From Sutcliffiella cohnii (GTDB lineage Bacteria; Bacillota; Bacilli; Bacillales; Bacillaceae_I): 64,000 nt of DNA. Under the pieces are notes generated by a model. That model saw only the letters and a list, made by a program, of their open reading frames with translations. It had not been told where the DNA came from and did not search any database. Shown piece after piece: positions 17,535-25,124 of the stretch (position 1 is its first letter; each line of letters begins with the position of its first letter). The stretch covers positions 4,336,869-4,400,868 of the forward strand of contig NZ_CP018866.1 of NCBI RefSeq assembly GCF_002250055.1. The letters are read 5' to 3'. Position numbers and translations under genes: made by a program.

Positions 17535-18359
17535 TTATTCATCAGAATTTGAAGATTCTTGTGGCTCGTCTTGCTCTTCTTCTTCATCTTCAGCAGGAGT
17601 GTCTTCTTCCTCGTCTGCTGGCGCATCTTCTTCCTCATCCACTGGAGGAGCTGTTACTTGAGTACTCTCCTCTTCTAATAAGGCAGTTAATGGCTTATTG
17701 AAGAAATCAATTGGATTTACAGCAATGCTATCTTTACGAATTTCAAAATGAACATGAGTGTATTCGTTGTTCATTACGCTTGTTCCAGCTTGTGCAATGG
17801 ATTCACCTTGCTTAACGGAATCGCCTACTTCTACAAATAGTTCATTTAAAGATTGGTAGAACGTCTTTACGTTATCGCCATGATCAATTTCCACTACAAA
17901 TCCTAGTAATGGATCTGATTCTGCACGAGTTACTGTACCGCTTAATGCAGCGACTACTTCAAATGTTTCTCCATCTTTTAATGCGATGTCAATTCCTGTG
18001 CTTGGACGATAAATTCCATTATAGGATACGAAAGATTTTTCTTGCTCATCTTCCGGTCTTGTAGGATCCCAGAAATGTTTTTCAATAACAGTAGAGTCAA
18101 CATCCACTACTGGAAATAAGAAGTTTTCTACTGGACTAGTAACTTCTACTGCTGGTTGATCTCCTTGTGAAATATCCCCTTGACCGTTCGTATCATTTCC
18201 TAAATCTGGTTCAGTTGAATTTGCTGCTTGGAACATTAGTACTGCCGTTAAAATTATTGCTGCACTTGCTAAATAGATTGCTGGGAATACCCAACGCTTT
18301 TTCATAACCTTTTGCCACTTCGAATTTAGAGAAGTCCGTTTCTTTTCTTCCTCTCTCAT
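17535..18359 (-). CDS. spoIIQ: Stage II sporulation protein Q
   Basis: 274 residues: short cytoplasmic N-terminus, one membrane helix (about 27-45), and an extracellular LytM/M23-fold domain (about 100-225). In the forespore membrane SpoIIQ pairs with mother-cell SpoIIIAH to form the engulfment channel. The metal site looks degenerate: the usual HxGxD is RPSTGIDIA, with the His missing, while HVHFEIR is kept. That fits a scaffold and not an active peptidase, as in B. subtilis SpoIIQ. The last 45 residues are an unusually acidic tail (DEEEDAPADEEEDTPAED). ATG start with GAGGTGA. Confidence 0.93.
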   Translation of the reverse strand: MREEEKKRTSLNSKWQKVMKKRWVFPAIYLASAAIILTAVLMFQAANSTEPDLGNDTNGQGDISQGDQPAVEVTSPVENFLFPVVDVDSTVIEKHFWDPTRPEDEQEKSFVSYNGIYRPSTGIDIALKDGETFEVVAALSGTVTRAESDPLLGFVVEIDHGDNVKTFYQSLNELFVEVGDSVKQGESIAQAGTSVMNNEYTHVHFEIRKDSIAVNPIDFFNKPLTALLEEESTQVTAPPVDEEEDAPADEEEDTPAEDEEEEQDEPQESSNSDE

Positions 18360-18378
18360 TTATCATCACCTCAGCAAT

Positions 18379-18408
18379 CATTCTGAACAGAATCCGAGAA
18401 TAATATAC
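18379..18408 (-). promoter_or_regulatory. Sigma-F-like promoter of spoIIQ
   Basis: Minus strand -35 GTATA (18404-18408), 15-bp spacer, -10 GTTCAGAATG (18379-18388), against the sigma-F pattern GYATA-N15-GGNNANANTR; one mismatch in the -10. About 20 nt before the start codon. Forespore expression of spoIIQ by sigma-F is established in B. subtilis. Confidence 0.6.
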
Positions 18409-18650
18409 ATATCTATCAAAAAAAATTTTTAAATAGTTAATATTCGTTACTTTTTATGGAATTATTCATAGATTTAGGAGTTTTTTATTTTTTTTCGTAT
18501 TAGATTTGTTTGTAGGGGTTGTCCGTTGCAGTTATCCGCGGAGCCTGAGTTCTAGTCTTTCATCCGTTTCCTGTACGCTTAAAACTCACTTAAACTTATA
18601 TTTTCATATTAATGTTGCTAGCTGGTAGATTTTTTTAGTCATTTAATGCA
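18409..18650. other. AT-rich gap with no recognised gene
   Basis: Between the spoIIQ promoter and the repeat tract. Contains T-runs but no reading frame with a ribosome binding site and no clear hairpin terminator. Confidence 0.5.
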
Positions 18651-18659
18651 CTATACGAT

Positions 18660-18885
18660 GTACCTGTTGAGTTATTGAAGTACTTGGAAGATTTATTGAT
18701 GCACTCCTCGAATTTTTTGATGCACTTGGAAAATTTATTGACGCTCTTCTCGCGTTTTTTGACGCACTTGGAAGATTTATTGACGCTCTTCTCGCATTTT
18801 TTGACGCACTTAGAAATTTTATTGACGCTCTTCTCGCATTTTTTGACGCACTTGGAAGATTTATTGACGCACTTGCCAATTCGGA
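18660..18885. repeat. 21-bp tandem repeat array, TTGACGCACTT class
   Basis: About ten units alternating TTGACGCACTTGGAAGA and TTGACGCTCTTCTCGCA types at 21-bp steps (42-bp superperiod). Same motif as at 197, 47.06, 56.49 and 19.82 kb. Frames through it (SINLPSASKNARRA heptads) are period artefacts. Confidence 0.93.
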
Positions 18886-18959
18886 ACTACCTTTGGGACC
18901 AATCAAAATTTCGGACAAAGACCGCTTCTTTTTTGTGCCAACCGTGACGTTTTTTCCAG

Positions 18960-19850
18960 CCTAACTAACTCGGTTTTACGCCAGCTGCGACTCTTTTTCG
19001 GCCAACCGGATTCACTTTCACGCCTACTGCATCGCTTTTTCGGCCTACCGAACTTGCTTTCACGCCAACCGAACTGACTTTCACGCCTACTGCATTGCTT
19101 TTTCGGCCAACCGAACTGACTTTCACGCCAACCGACACACTTTTTCGGCCAACCGAACTCGCTTTCACGCCAACTGCATCGCTTTTTCGGCCTACCGAAC
19201 TGACTTTCACGCCTACTGCATCGCTTTTTCGGCCAACCGAACTGACTTTCACGCCAACCGACACACTTTTTCGGCCAACCGAACTCGCTTTCACGCCTAC
19301 TGCGCCCCATATTCGGCCAACCGAACTCGCTTTTACGCCAGCTGCGACTCTTTTTCGGCCAACCGGATTCACTTTCACGCCAACTGCATTGCTTTTTCGG
19401 CCAACTGAATTCACTTTCACGCCAACTGCATCGCTTTTTCGGCCAGCCGAACTCGCTTTCACGCCAACCACAATGCTTTTTCGGCCAACAGGATTCACTT
19501 TCGCGCCAACTGCATCGCTTTTTCGGCCTACCGAACTGACTTTCACGCCTACTGCATCGCTTTTTCGGCCAACTGAACTAACTTTCACGCCAACTGCCAC
19601 ACTTTTTCGGCCAGCCGAACTGACTTTCACGCCTACTGCATCGCTTTTTCGGCCAACCGAACTGACTTTCACGCCTACTGCATCGCTTTTTCGGCCAACT
19701 GAACTAACTTTCACGCCAACTGCCACACTTTTTCGGCCAGCCGAACTGACTTTCACGCCTACTGCATCGCTTTTTCGGCCAACCGAACTGACTTTCACGC
19801 CTACTGAATTCAATAATTGACGCTTTTCCCGCTTTTATTAACGCAACTCC
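18960..19850. repeat. Large 42-bp (2 x 21) tandem array, GGCCAAC class
   Basis: About 20 copies of a 42-bp unit: TTTCACGCC(A/T)ACTG half and CTTTTTCGGCC(A/T)ACCG half. Units vary mainly at the boundary bases (GCATCG, GCGACT, ACACAC). It ends with two TTGACGC/TTAACGC units at 19818-19850, again pairing the two repeat classes. Because 42 is a multiple of three, stop-free frames of 282 (minus) and 241 (plus) codons cross it. Neither has a convincing ribosome binding site. Confidence 0.95.
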
Positions 19851-19988
19851 CCCGCCTATTCACTCCGTACTAGTAGTATCAATAAACAAATAAACCCCTC
19901 CTACTGTTTTCGTTAACAAGTAAGAGAGATTTGTGTTGTTATTTTATTATGAAAGTTCTAAATTGTTACAAAAATAATCCATAATCCA

Positions 19989-20017
19989 TTTACAACAAGA
20001 ACGTTTGTTTGTATAAT
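19989..20017 (+). promoter_or_regulatory. Sigma-A promoter with LexA-like box
   Basis: -35 TTTACA (19989-19994), 17-bp spacer, perfect -10 TATAAT (20012-20017). The spacer holds AGAACGTTTGTTTG, close to the Bacillus LexA/DinR box CGAACNNNNGTTCG (GAAC-N4-GTTT core). Confidence 0.75.
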
Positions 20018-20048
20018 GGAGCTGTCGGAAATAGAAAGGGGTTTTTGT

Positions 20049-20475
20049 ATGACAGTAAAAGTCGTGGAACATAAGTTTGAAGGAGATGCCGAGCAAGTAT
20101 CAAAATGCAAAAGAATCTTTATTATCAGCTTCCAAACATTTGCCCAATATTGTTAGTCCTACTATTCATTACGGCATTTGGCCACAAGGTGCTTCACAAA
20201 AAAATCCGGACACTCATGTATATATCCTCTGTGTAGAAGTATCCTCTTTTGATGGAATACCTGAATGGTACTTCCGAACAACGTTAGCGCCTCAACAATG
20301 TGTTGCAGCCGTAGATAATAGTGATAATCCGTTCAATGCCGCGGGAGAGAAAATGCAGGCTTTCCTGGAGGATAAAGATTATTCTTTTTCAGCTGATGGC
20401 CGTAAATATACAATCTGCGAAAAATACGAATATGACGGTGAAGGGTATTCTAGGTATTCTTTACCTATTATATAG
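20049..20475 (+). pseudogene. GyrI-like effector-binding protein, apparent frameshift
   Basis: The promoter and an AAAGGGG site 7 nt upstream point to initiation at ATG 20049, but that frame (MTVKVVEHKFEGD) stops after 35 codons. The conserved part lies in the +1 frame from about 20077 to 20475: MPSKYQNAKESLLSASKHLP, HVYILCVEV and an acidic C-terminus, as expected for the GyrI-like/AraC effector-binding fold that binds small molecules. The only in-frame starts there are a TTG without a good ribosome binding site and an ATG abutting GGAG. Either one base has been gained near 20075-20095 or a short leader peptide precedes a weakly initiated gene. It leads the pentapeptide-repeat gene. Confidence 0.5.
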
Positions 20476-20488
20476 AGGGTGTTAAGGG

Positions 20489-20920
20489 ATGGAAAAAATA
20501 AAAATTCAAAATGAAGCGAAACAGCTGGAGGCAAAGCAAGCAAACATTGGAGGTTCTTCTTTCTTTGAAGTTTTTGCAGAAGGTATGAATATTACTTGCG
20601 CTACACTTGAGGGAACTACTTTTCATGATGTGAATTTAAGCAAGGTGACGATTACGGATGCAAACTTAAGTGATTTAGAAATTAATGGCGCCCAATTAGG
20701 TGGGGCATACATTCATCACATCGGCTTACCTCCAGAGGGCCATGAAAACTTTGTTCCAGGAGCAAAACAACGACCGTTAACGTTTGAACATTGTGAACTC
20801 GAAGGAAGCCGTATTTCTAACTGTAACCTTACAAATGTTGAAATTAATGACTGTGAGCTTACTGGATTAAAAATTAATGGAATATTAGTAGAAGACTTAT
20901 TAGCATCCTATAAAAGGTAA
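20489..20920 (+). CDS. Pentapeptide-repeat-like protein
   Basis: 143 residues with a quadrilateral beta-helix pattern: repeated A(N/D)LxxxxINGAxLxGA-type blocks such as TFHDVNLSKVTITDANLSDL and CELEGSRISNCNLTNVEIND, broken by a loop HIGLPPEGHENFVPG at about 80-95. Target unknown; some pentapeptide proteins mimic DNA and protect gyrase. AAGGG ribosome binding site, 13 nt after the GyrI-like frame, so probably one operon. The LexA-like promoter hints at stress control (inference). Confidence 0.8.
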   Translation: MEKIKIQNEAKQLEAKQANIGGSSFFEVFAEGMNITCATLEGTTFHDVNLSKVTITDANLSDLEINGAQLGGAYIHHIGLPPEGHENFVPGAKQRPLTFEHCELEGSRISNCNLTNVEINDCELTGLKINGILVEDLLASYKR

Positions 20921-20924
20921 TAAT

Positions 20925-20966
20925 CGCAAAAATGGTGATCCTCGTATTTTGCGAAGATCACCATTT
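20925..20966. terminator. Bidirectional terminator
   Basis: AAATGGTGATC and its complement GATCACCATTT enclose a 15-nt loop, between the convergent pentapeptide gene and spoIID. Confidence 0.88.
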
Positions 20967-20970
20967 ATTC

Positions 20971-21990
20971 TTATTGTTTTGCCGTTAGTTTCGTTACAAA
21001 TTGTTCTGCGCTTGCTATTTCAACACCACGGTAATAATGCGTAACGATTTGGTCATGAGTACGACCTTCTTTCGCCATTCCGTTAGCGCCGTACTGGCTC
21101 ATTCCAACTCCGTGACCATAGCCTTTTGTTTGGATGACAATTTGATCGCCCTTACGCTCCCATGCAAAGTCACTAGAGCGGAGTTTTAACGCTTCACGAA
21201 CTTCCCTGCCGGATAGCTCTTTGCCGTTAATCTGGACCGTTTTCACCCTGTTACCAGTTGTCCTTGACACGATATTACCGATAGAGCCGTCATTTGCTAG
21301 CTTTACACCGAGGAGTTTTTCAAATTGTTCTACCGTTACAACCGTTTGATCTAAAAACTCTTTTGATTCTGTATCCCAAGGACTTTCTACACTACGTAAG
21401 TATGGATATTTGTTGGACCAATATTCTTCCGAGTTTTCTGTAAAACCATTGCTTGTTGAAAAAAAGCTCGCATCGATCGGTTCATTTTCATATGTTAATA
21501 TTTGGCCAGCAGTTGCTTGAACAGCCTTTTGGATTTTTTCCATTTTCCATTCATAGTCTCCTGGGTCCCATTGTTCTTTTAATTGTGCTGGACTTTTGTA
21601 TACTTGATGTTGAACGGTATCAGAGACGATTGCACCTGCTGGAACACCTTTCGGGTCATTTATGAGCATCTGTCTCACTACATACGTTCTTGCCGTCAAT
21701 GCCTGTGCTTTTAATGCCTCCAGCTCGAAATCTGCTGGCATTTCTGACGCTACTACACCTACAATATATTCCTCTAGCGGAATTTCCTCGATGTTTCCAG
21801 CTTGGCTTCGATATACTGGAACGTCAACAGGCGAGCTTAAATCAATCGGTTCCATGTCTTTCGTTTGTACATTTTCGGTTAGCTTTCCGGCTTCCTTGTC
21901 TGCAAACGGTACGACTACTAGAGCTGGAATTAGTAGGATCATAACAAAAAGGATAGATGAGAGTACGATAATTGGTTTTATGTTTTTCAT
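20971..21990 (-). CDS. spoIID: Stage II sporulation protein D
   Basis: 339 residues: signal anchor (about 5-28) and SpoIID catalytic domain (about 55-335). Conserved segments: EYIVGVVASEMPADFELEALKAQALTAR (first 20: EYIVGVVASEMPADFELEAL), YFSTSNG-like FFSTSNGFTENSEEYW, and GYGHGVGMSQYGANGMA near the end. It is a membrane-bound lytic transglycosylase of the mother cell that thins septal peptidoglycan and works with SpoIIM/P during engulfment. ATG start; GGAGG lies about 13 nt upstream. Located downstream of murA as in B. subtilis. Confidence 0.95.
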   Translation of the reverse strand: MKNIKPIIVLSSILFVMILLIPALVVVPFADKEAGKLTENVQTKDMEPIDLSSPVDVPVYRSQAGNIEEIPLEEYIVGVVASEMPADFELEALKAQALTARTYVVRQMLINDPKGVPAGAIVSDTVQHQVYKSPAQLKEQWDPGDYEWKMEKIQKAVQATAGQILTYENEPIDASFFSTSNGFTENSEEYWSNKYPYLRSVESPWDTESKEFLDQTVVTVEQFEKLLGVKLANDGSIGNIVSRTTGNRVKTVQINGKELSGREVREALKLRSSDFAWERKGDQIVIQTKGYGHGVGMSQYGANGMAKEGRTHDQIVTHYYRGVEIASAEQFVTKLTAKQ

Positions 21991-22034
21991 AAATGTGTCG
22001 AGCCTCCGTTTGAAATGAAATACTTGTATATTCC

Positions 22035-22064
22035 ATTCTTATGGGCTTGGACAAGCAATTATGA
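22035..22064 (-). promoter_or_regulatory. Possible sigma-E promoter of spoIID
   Basis: Minus strand TCATAAT (22058-22064), 14-bp spacer, CATAAGAAT (22035-22043), loosely matching the sigma-E pattern (K)MATATT / CATACANT with several mismatches. Sigma-E control of spoIID is established in B. subtilis. Confidence 0.35.
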
Positions 22065-22164
22065 CAAGATTTGTCTCACAAAAAGAAATGACAACTTTTT
22101 TTATTTTTGTTACATAATTGTCATGATTATGTAAAACAATAGAAGGTATGAGCGAAAATTATCA

Positions 22165-22350
22165 GAAATAAACTAGAGGAAAGCATAAAAGCGGAGGCAG
22201 CTCGCTTAGGTCCAATCAAACTGGAGCTTTTTCGCAGGAGATAAAGGAATCACGGCGAGCGATCTTTGAGGCGATGATGACTTATCGTACGGAGGAAAAG
22301 TGAAGTTTGAGCCGGGCCTAGCCGCCGGAGCTAGTACCGCATATAAAATG
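22165..22350. other. GC-rich structured intergenic element
   Basis: A block with much higher GC than its surroundings, containing AGGAAAGC, GGCAGCTCGCTTAGGTCC, AAAGGAATCACGGCGAGCG and GCCGCCGGAGCTAG. It resembles a type of dispersed Bacillus intergenic element that I recall seeing in other genomes, but I cannot name it. No reading frame with a ribosome binding site. It could be a non-coding RNA or a dispersed repeat. Confidence 0.45.
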
Positions 22351-22369
22351 GTTGGCCCAATAAAAAAAC

Positions 22370-22404
22370 AAAGGTCCAGACTCTATTAAAAGAATCTGAA
22401 CCTG
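22370..22404 (-). terminator. Terminator after murA
   Basis: AGGTTCAGATTC-loop-GAGTCTGGACCT (with wobble pairs) followed by TTTGTTTTTTTA on the minus strand. Confidence 0.8.
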
Positions 22405-22414
22405 TGTGTCTATT

Positions 22415-23716
22415 TTATGCTTCTTTTACTTCTACTTCTGAAACAGCTGGTGCGCTTTCTAACGTAATACGTTCTACGTCTGCACCAAGGCTTGCTAATT
22501 TTTGATGGAAGTTTACGTAACCACGGTCTAAATGTTTTAGTTCCGTTACACGTGTATAACCATCCGCAATTAATCCAGCTAAAATTAATGCAGCTCCTGC
22601 ACGTAGGTCAGTTGCGGCAACTTCAGCACCTTGAAGAGTAGAAGGTCCATCGATAATTACCGAGCGGCCATCTATTTTTATATTGCCGTTCATGCGTCTA
22701 AATTCTTCTACATGCATGAAGCGGTTTTCGAAAACTGTTTCTGTAATCATACTTGTGCCATCAGCAGCAAGTAATAATGCCATCATTTGCGATTGCATAT
22801 CCGTCGGAAATCCTGGATGTGGCATCGTTTTAATGTCTACAGGCTTTAAACGCTCTGGACCGATAATACGTAATCCAGTTTCTTCTTCTTGAATTGTTAC
22901 GCCCATTTCTTGCATTTTTGAAACTAGAGATGATAAATGTTCTGGTACTGCACCTTGTACTAGTACGTTACCGCCAGTAATGGCAGCTGCTACCATAAAC
23001 GTCCCAGCTTCAATTCGATCTGGAATAATATGATGAGTTGTACCGTGAAGTTCTTTTACACCTTCAATACGAATTGTGCCAGTTCCTGCACCACGAACTT
23101 TCGCTCCCATTCCGTTTAGGAAGTTTGCTAAGTCCACAATTTCAGGTTCTTTCGCTACATTATCAATAATTGTTGTACCTTCAGCTAATGTAGCTGCCAT
23201 CATAATGTTTTCTGTTGCTCCTACACTTGGGAAGTCTAAATAGATTTTTGCACCTTTTAATCTTCCTTCGACTTCTGCATCAATAAAACCATTACCAACT
23301 TTTACTTTTGCTCCCATTGCTTCGAAACCTTTTAAGTGTTGGTCAATAGGCCTGGAACCGATTGCACATCCTCCTGGTAGGGCAATTTTCGCTCGACCTT
23401 CACGAGCTAATAAAGACCCCATCACTAATACGGATGCTCTCATTTTTCTAACGTATTCAAACGGTGCTTCCATCATAAGCTCTCTTGAAGCATCAACCGT
23501 AATACGATTGTTCGAAAAGCTTACATCAGCATTTAAATAACGTAATACTTCGTTGATCGTATAAACGTCAGAAAGCTCTGGAACGTCCAAAATTTCACAT
23601 TTACCTTTACTTGCTAATAATGTTGCAGCGATAACAGGCAGTACTGCATTTTTTGCACCTTCTACCTTCACAGTACCCGTAAGCCTTTTTCCGCCACGGA
23701 CGATGATTTTATCCAA
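22415..23716 (-). CDS. murA: UDP-N-acetylglucosamine 1-carboxyvinyltransferase
   Basis: 433 residues, full length. Transfers enolpyruvate from PEP to UDP-GlcNAc, the first committed step of peptidoglycan synthesis; target of fosfomycin. Visible: [20 protein letters not shown] (substrate-binding Lys-Asn), the catalytic Cys loop [16 protein letters not shown] (about residue 115), and [16 protein letters not shown]. It is the murAA-type copy by position (ywzB-ywmB-murAA-spoIID). TTG start preceded by GGAGGGG. 32 nt after ywmB. Confidence 0.97.
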   Translation of the reverse strand: MDKIIVRGGKRLTGTVKVEGAKNAVLPVIAATLLASKGKCEILDVPELSDVYTINEVLRYLNADVSFSNNRITVDASRELMMEAPFEYVRKMRASVLVMGSLLAREGRAKIALPGGCAIGSRPIDQHLKGFEAMGAKVKVGNGFIDAEVEGRLKGAKIYLDFPSVGATENIMMAATLAEGTTIIDNVAKEPEIVDLANFLNGMGAKVRGAGTGTIRIEGVKELHGTTHHIIPDRIEAGTFMVAAAITGGNVLVQGAVPEHLSSLVSKMQEMGVTIQEEETGLRIIGPERLKPVDIKTMPHPGFPTDMQSQMMALLLAADGTSMITETVFENRFMHVEEFRRMNGNIKIDGRSVIIDGPSTLQGAEVAATDLRAGAALILAGLIADGYTRVTELKHLDRGYVNFHQKLASLGADVERITLESAPAVSEVEVKEA

Positions 23717-23748
23717 GGTCTTCCCCTCCGCGTCCTATGTTCTCTATA

Positions 23749-24543
23749 TTAATATTCAATCGTTATAATTGGCGTGCCGATTACAACTGTAATCTTTTCG
23801 CCTAATCGTTCTTTTCTAAGTCCAATTTGTAAGTTTATCAGTCCATGGTGTGTAGGAATTACTCGGTCCCACTTCCCATTATATGCAGAGATTGATACAA
23901 ATGTATCCTCTTTTAATGACTCCACTTCTGAAGCATTAAAATCAGTAAGCAAATTGTTTGACAGATCATGCAAACCAAAGTTAATCTTATCACCTGCTGT
24001 GCCTACTATACAAGCAAAACTTTCATATTCGCCTTGAAAAATATTGGCAGATTTCTGGTCGAATTGTTGCTGGATTTTTTTAGGAGATTCAAAACTAAAG
24101 TCGGACCCTTTCATCTCAAAAAGTATATACGTGGTTGGATTAGTTTTTGTGTGGGTTGTTATGAATTGAATGGTCTCAGTTTCTTTCGTCGACTCATTAA
24201 TAAACGTTCCTGTTAGACTCCAACTGTCCTCTTCTATCGACTCATTCCAAGTAAATTGGTCCATCTTTATTTTTAACTCATTTGCGTACGTTTGAAATCC
24301 GTCTAAGTTACTAATTGTTTTGACGTATTTTCTGCCATAAAGTTTCCACTCATCCATGGAAAATTTATTTTTTTCAAAAACATTTACGATTTCTTCAAAT
24401 TCATTACTCGTTACAACTTGTTTTTTATTATCACTTTCATCTGCACGCGCGATATTTTTTTCATTCCCAATCGCTACGACAACGAAACCTATACATACAA
24501 AAATAGCTATTCCAAATAAAACATTCTTCCAATTATTTTTCAT
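23749..24543 (-). CDS. ywmB: YwmB family protein
   Basis: 264 residues: N-terminal membrane anchor/signal (about 8-27) and an extracytoplasmic domain. Family assignment rests on position directly upstream of murA plus size and layout; YwmB has a TATA-box-binding-protein-like fold and no known function. Start placed at ATG 24543 (protein MKNNWKNVLF), which has GGAGAGGGGACGAGGGG upstream. The longer frame would put 34 hydrophilic residues including this ribosome binding site before the signal sequence. Confidence 0.8.
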   Translation of the reverse strand: MKNNWKNVLFGIAIFVCIGFVVVAIGNEKNIARADESDNKKQVVTSNEFEEIVNVFEKNKFSMDEWKLYGRKYVKTISNLDGFQTYANELKIKMDQFTWNESIEEDSWSLTGTFINESTKETETIQFITTHTKTNPTTYILFEMKGSDFSFESPKKIQQQFDQKSANIFQGEYESFACIVGTAGDKINFGLHDLSNNLLTDFNASEVESLKEDTFVSISAYNGKWDRVIPTHHGLINLQIGLRKERLGEKITVVIGTPIITIEY

Positions 24544-24711
24544 ATCCCCTCGTCCCCTCTCCTTATTACCATTCTTGCCAGGAGGAGGCTTTACATACAT
24601 GGGAATTGTCGTCAATTTGTTTATGAAAAATGTGGATGTATACATACTATTGTCGATTTTCCATACTATAAAAGACGATCAAGCTAGTATCTTTTTTATG
24701 TACAGTGAAAT

Positions 24712-24948
24712 TTAAAATAAAAAGTGTATTCTTTGTGATAAGAATAAGTAATCTAAGAAGAAATTGCTGACAGTAGAACCAATTGCGATTGTTACGAGTA
24801 TGAGTAAAAGACGGATTTGTAGTACTTTGTTTGGCTTCATCCATTTTTCATATTGTACACTTTGTAACGCCCACCAAGTGACGGCAATAAATACGATATG
24901 CGACAAAATACTAATTAATGCTTGAGCACCAATATCTGCTTCCATCAT
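24712..24948 (-). CDS. ywzB: DUF1146 membrane protein YwzB
   Basis: 78 residues, two membrane helices, with the DUF1146 block SHIVFIAVTWWALQSVQ and GSTVSNFFLDYL. Function unknown; position between the respiratory operons and ywmB-murA is conserved. Two adjacent ATG codons follow GGAGGG; the second (24945) has better spacing. Confidence 0.88.
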   Translation of the reverse strand: MMEADIGAQALISILSHIVFIAVTWWALQSVQYEKWMKPNKVLQIRLLLILVTIAIGSTVSNFFLDYLFLSQRIHFLF

Positions 24949-25018
24949 TCACCCTCCTCGACACTTTCCGACAAGTGACAGTCATCAATCAAAATTTTTC
25001 GACATTGTTCCATCAAAA

Positions 25019-25052
25019 AAAGAAGGAGCTTCGACACTCCTTCTTCTATTAA
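25019..25052 (-). terminator. Terminator of the nuo operon
   Basis: AGAAGGAG and CTCCTTCT arms with an 8-nt loop followed by TTTTTTT on the minus strand, about 75 nt beyond nuoN. Confidence 0.88.
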
Positions 25053-25124
25053 ACCATATACCCCATTTATTGCACAATCCATAGTTCAGTAAAAATCCTA
25101 TTTTCCCCCAAAAATAGTGACAAA

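Noticed and set aside
18965-19813. 282-codon minus-strand frame of VGVKVSS/VGRKSDA heptads
   Set aside because: It lies wholly in a 42-bp array whose period is divisible by three, so frames stay open on both strands. No ribosome binding site at a suitable distance and a 241-codon plus-strand frame exists in the same place.
1-19850. Arrays as CRISPR
   Set aside because: Units of 21 bp with no unique spacers of about 30 bp between identical repeats, and no cas genes.
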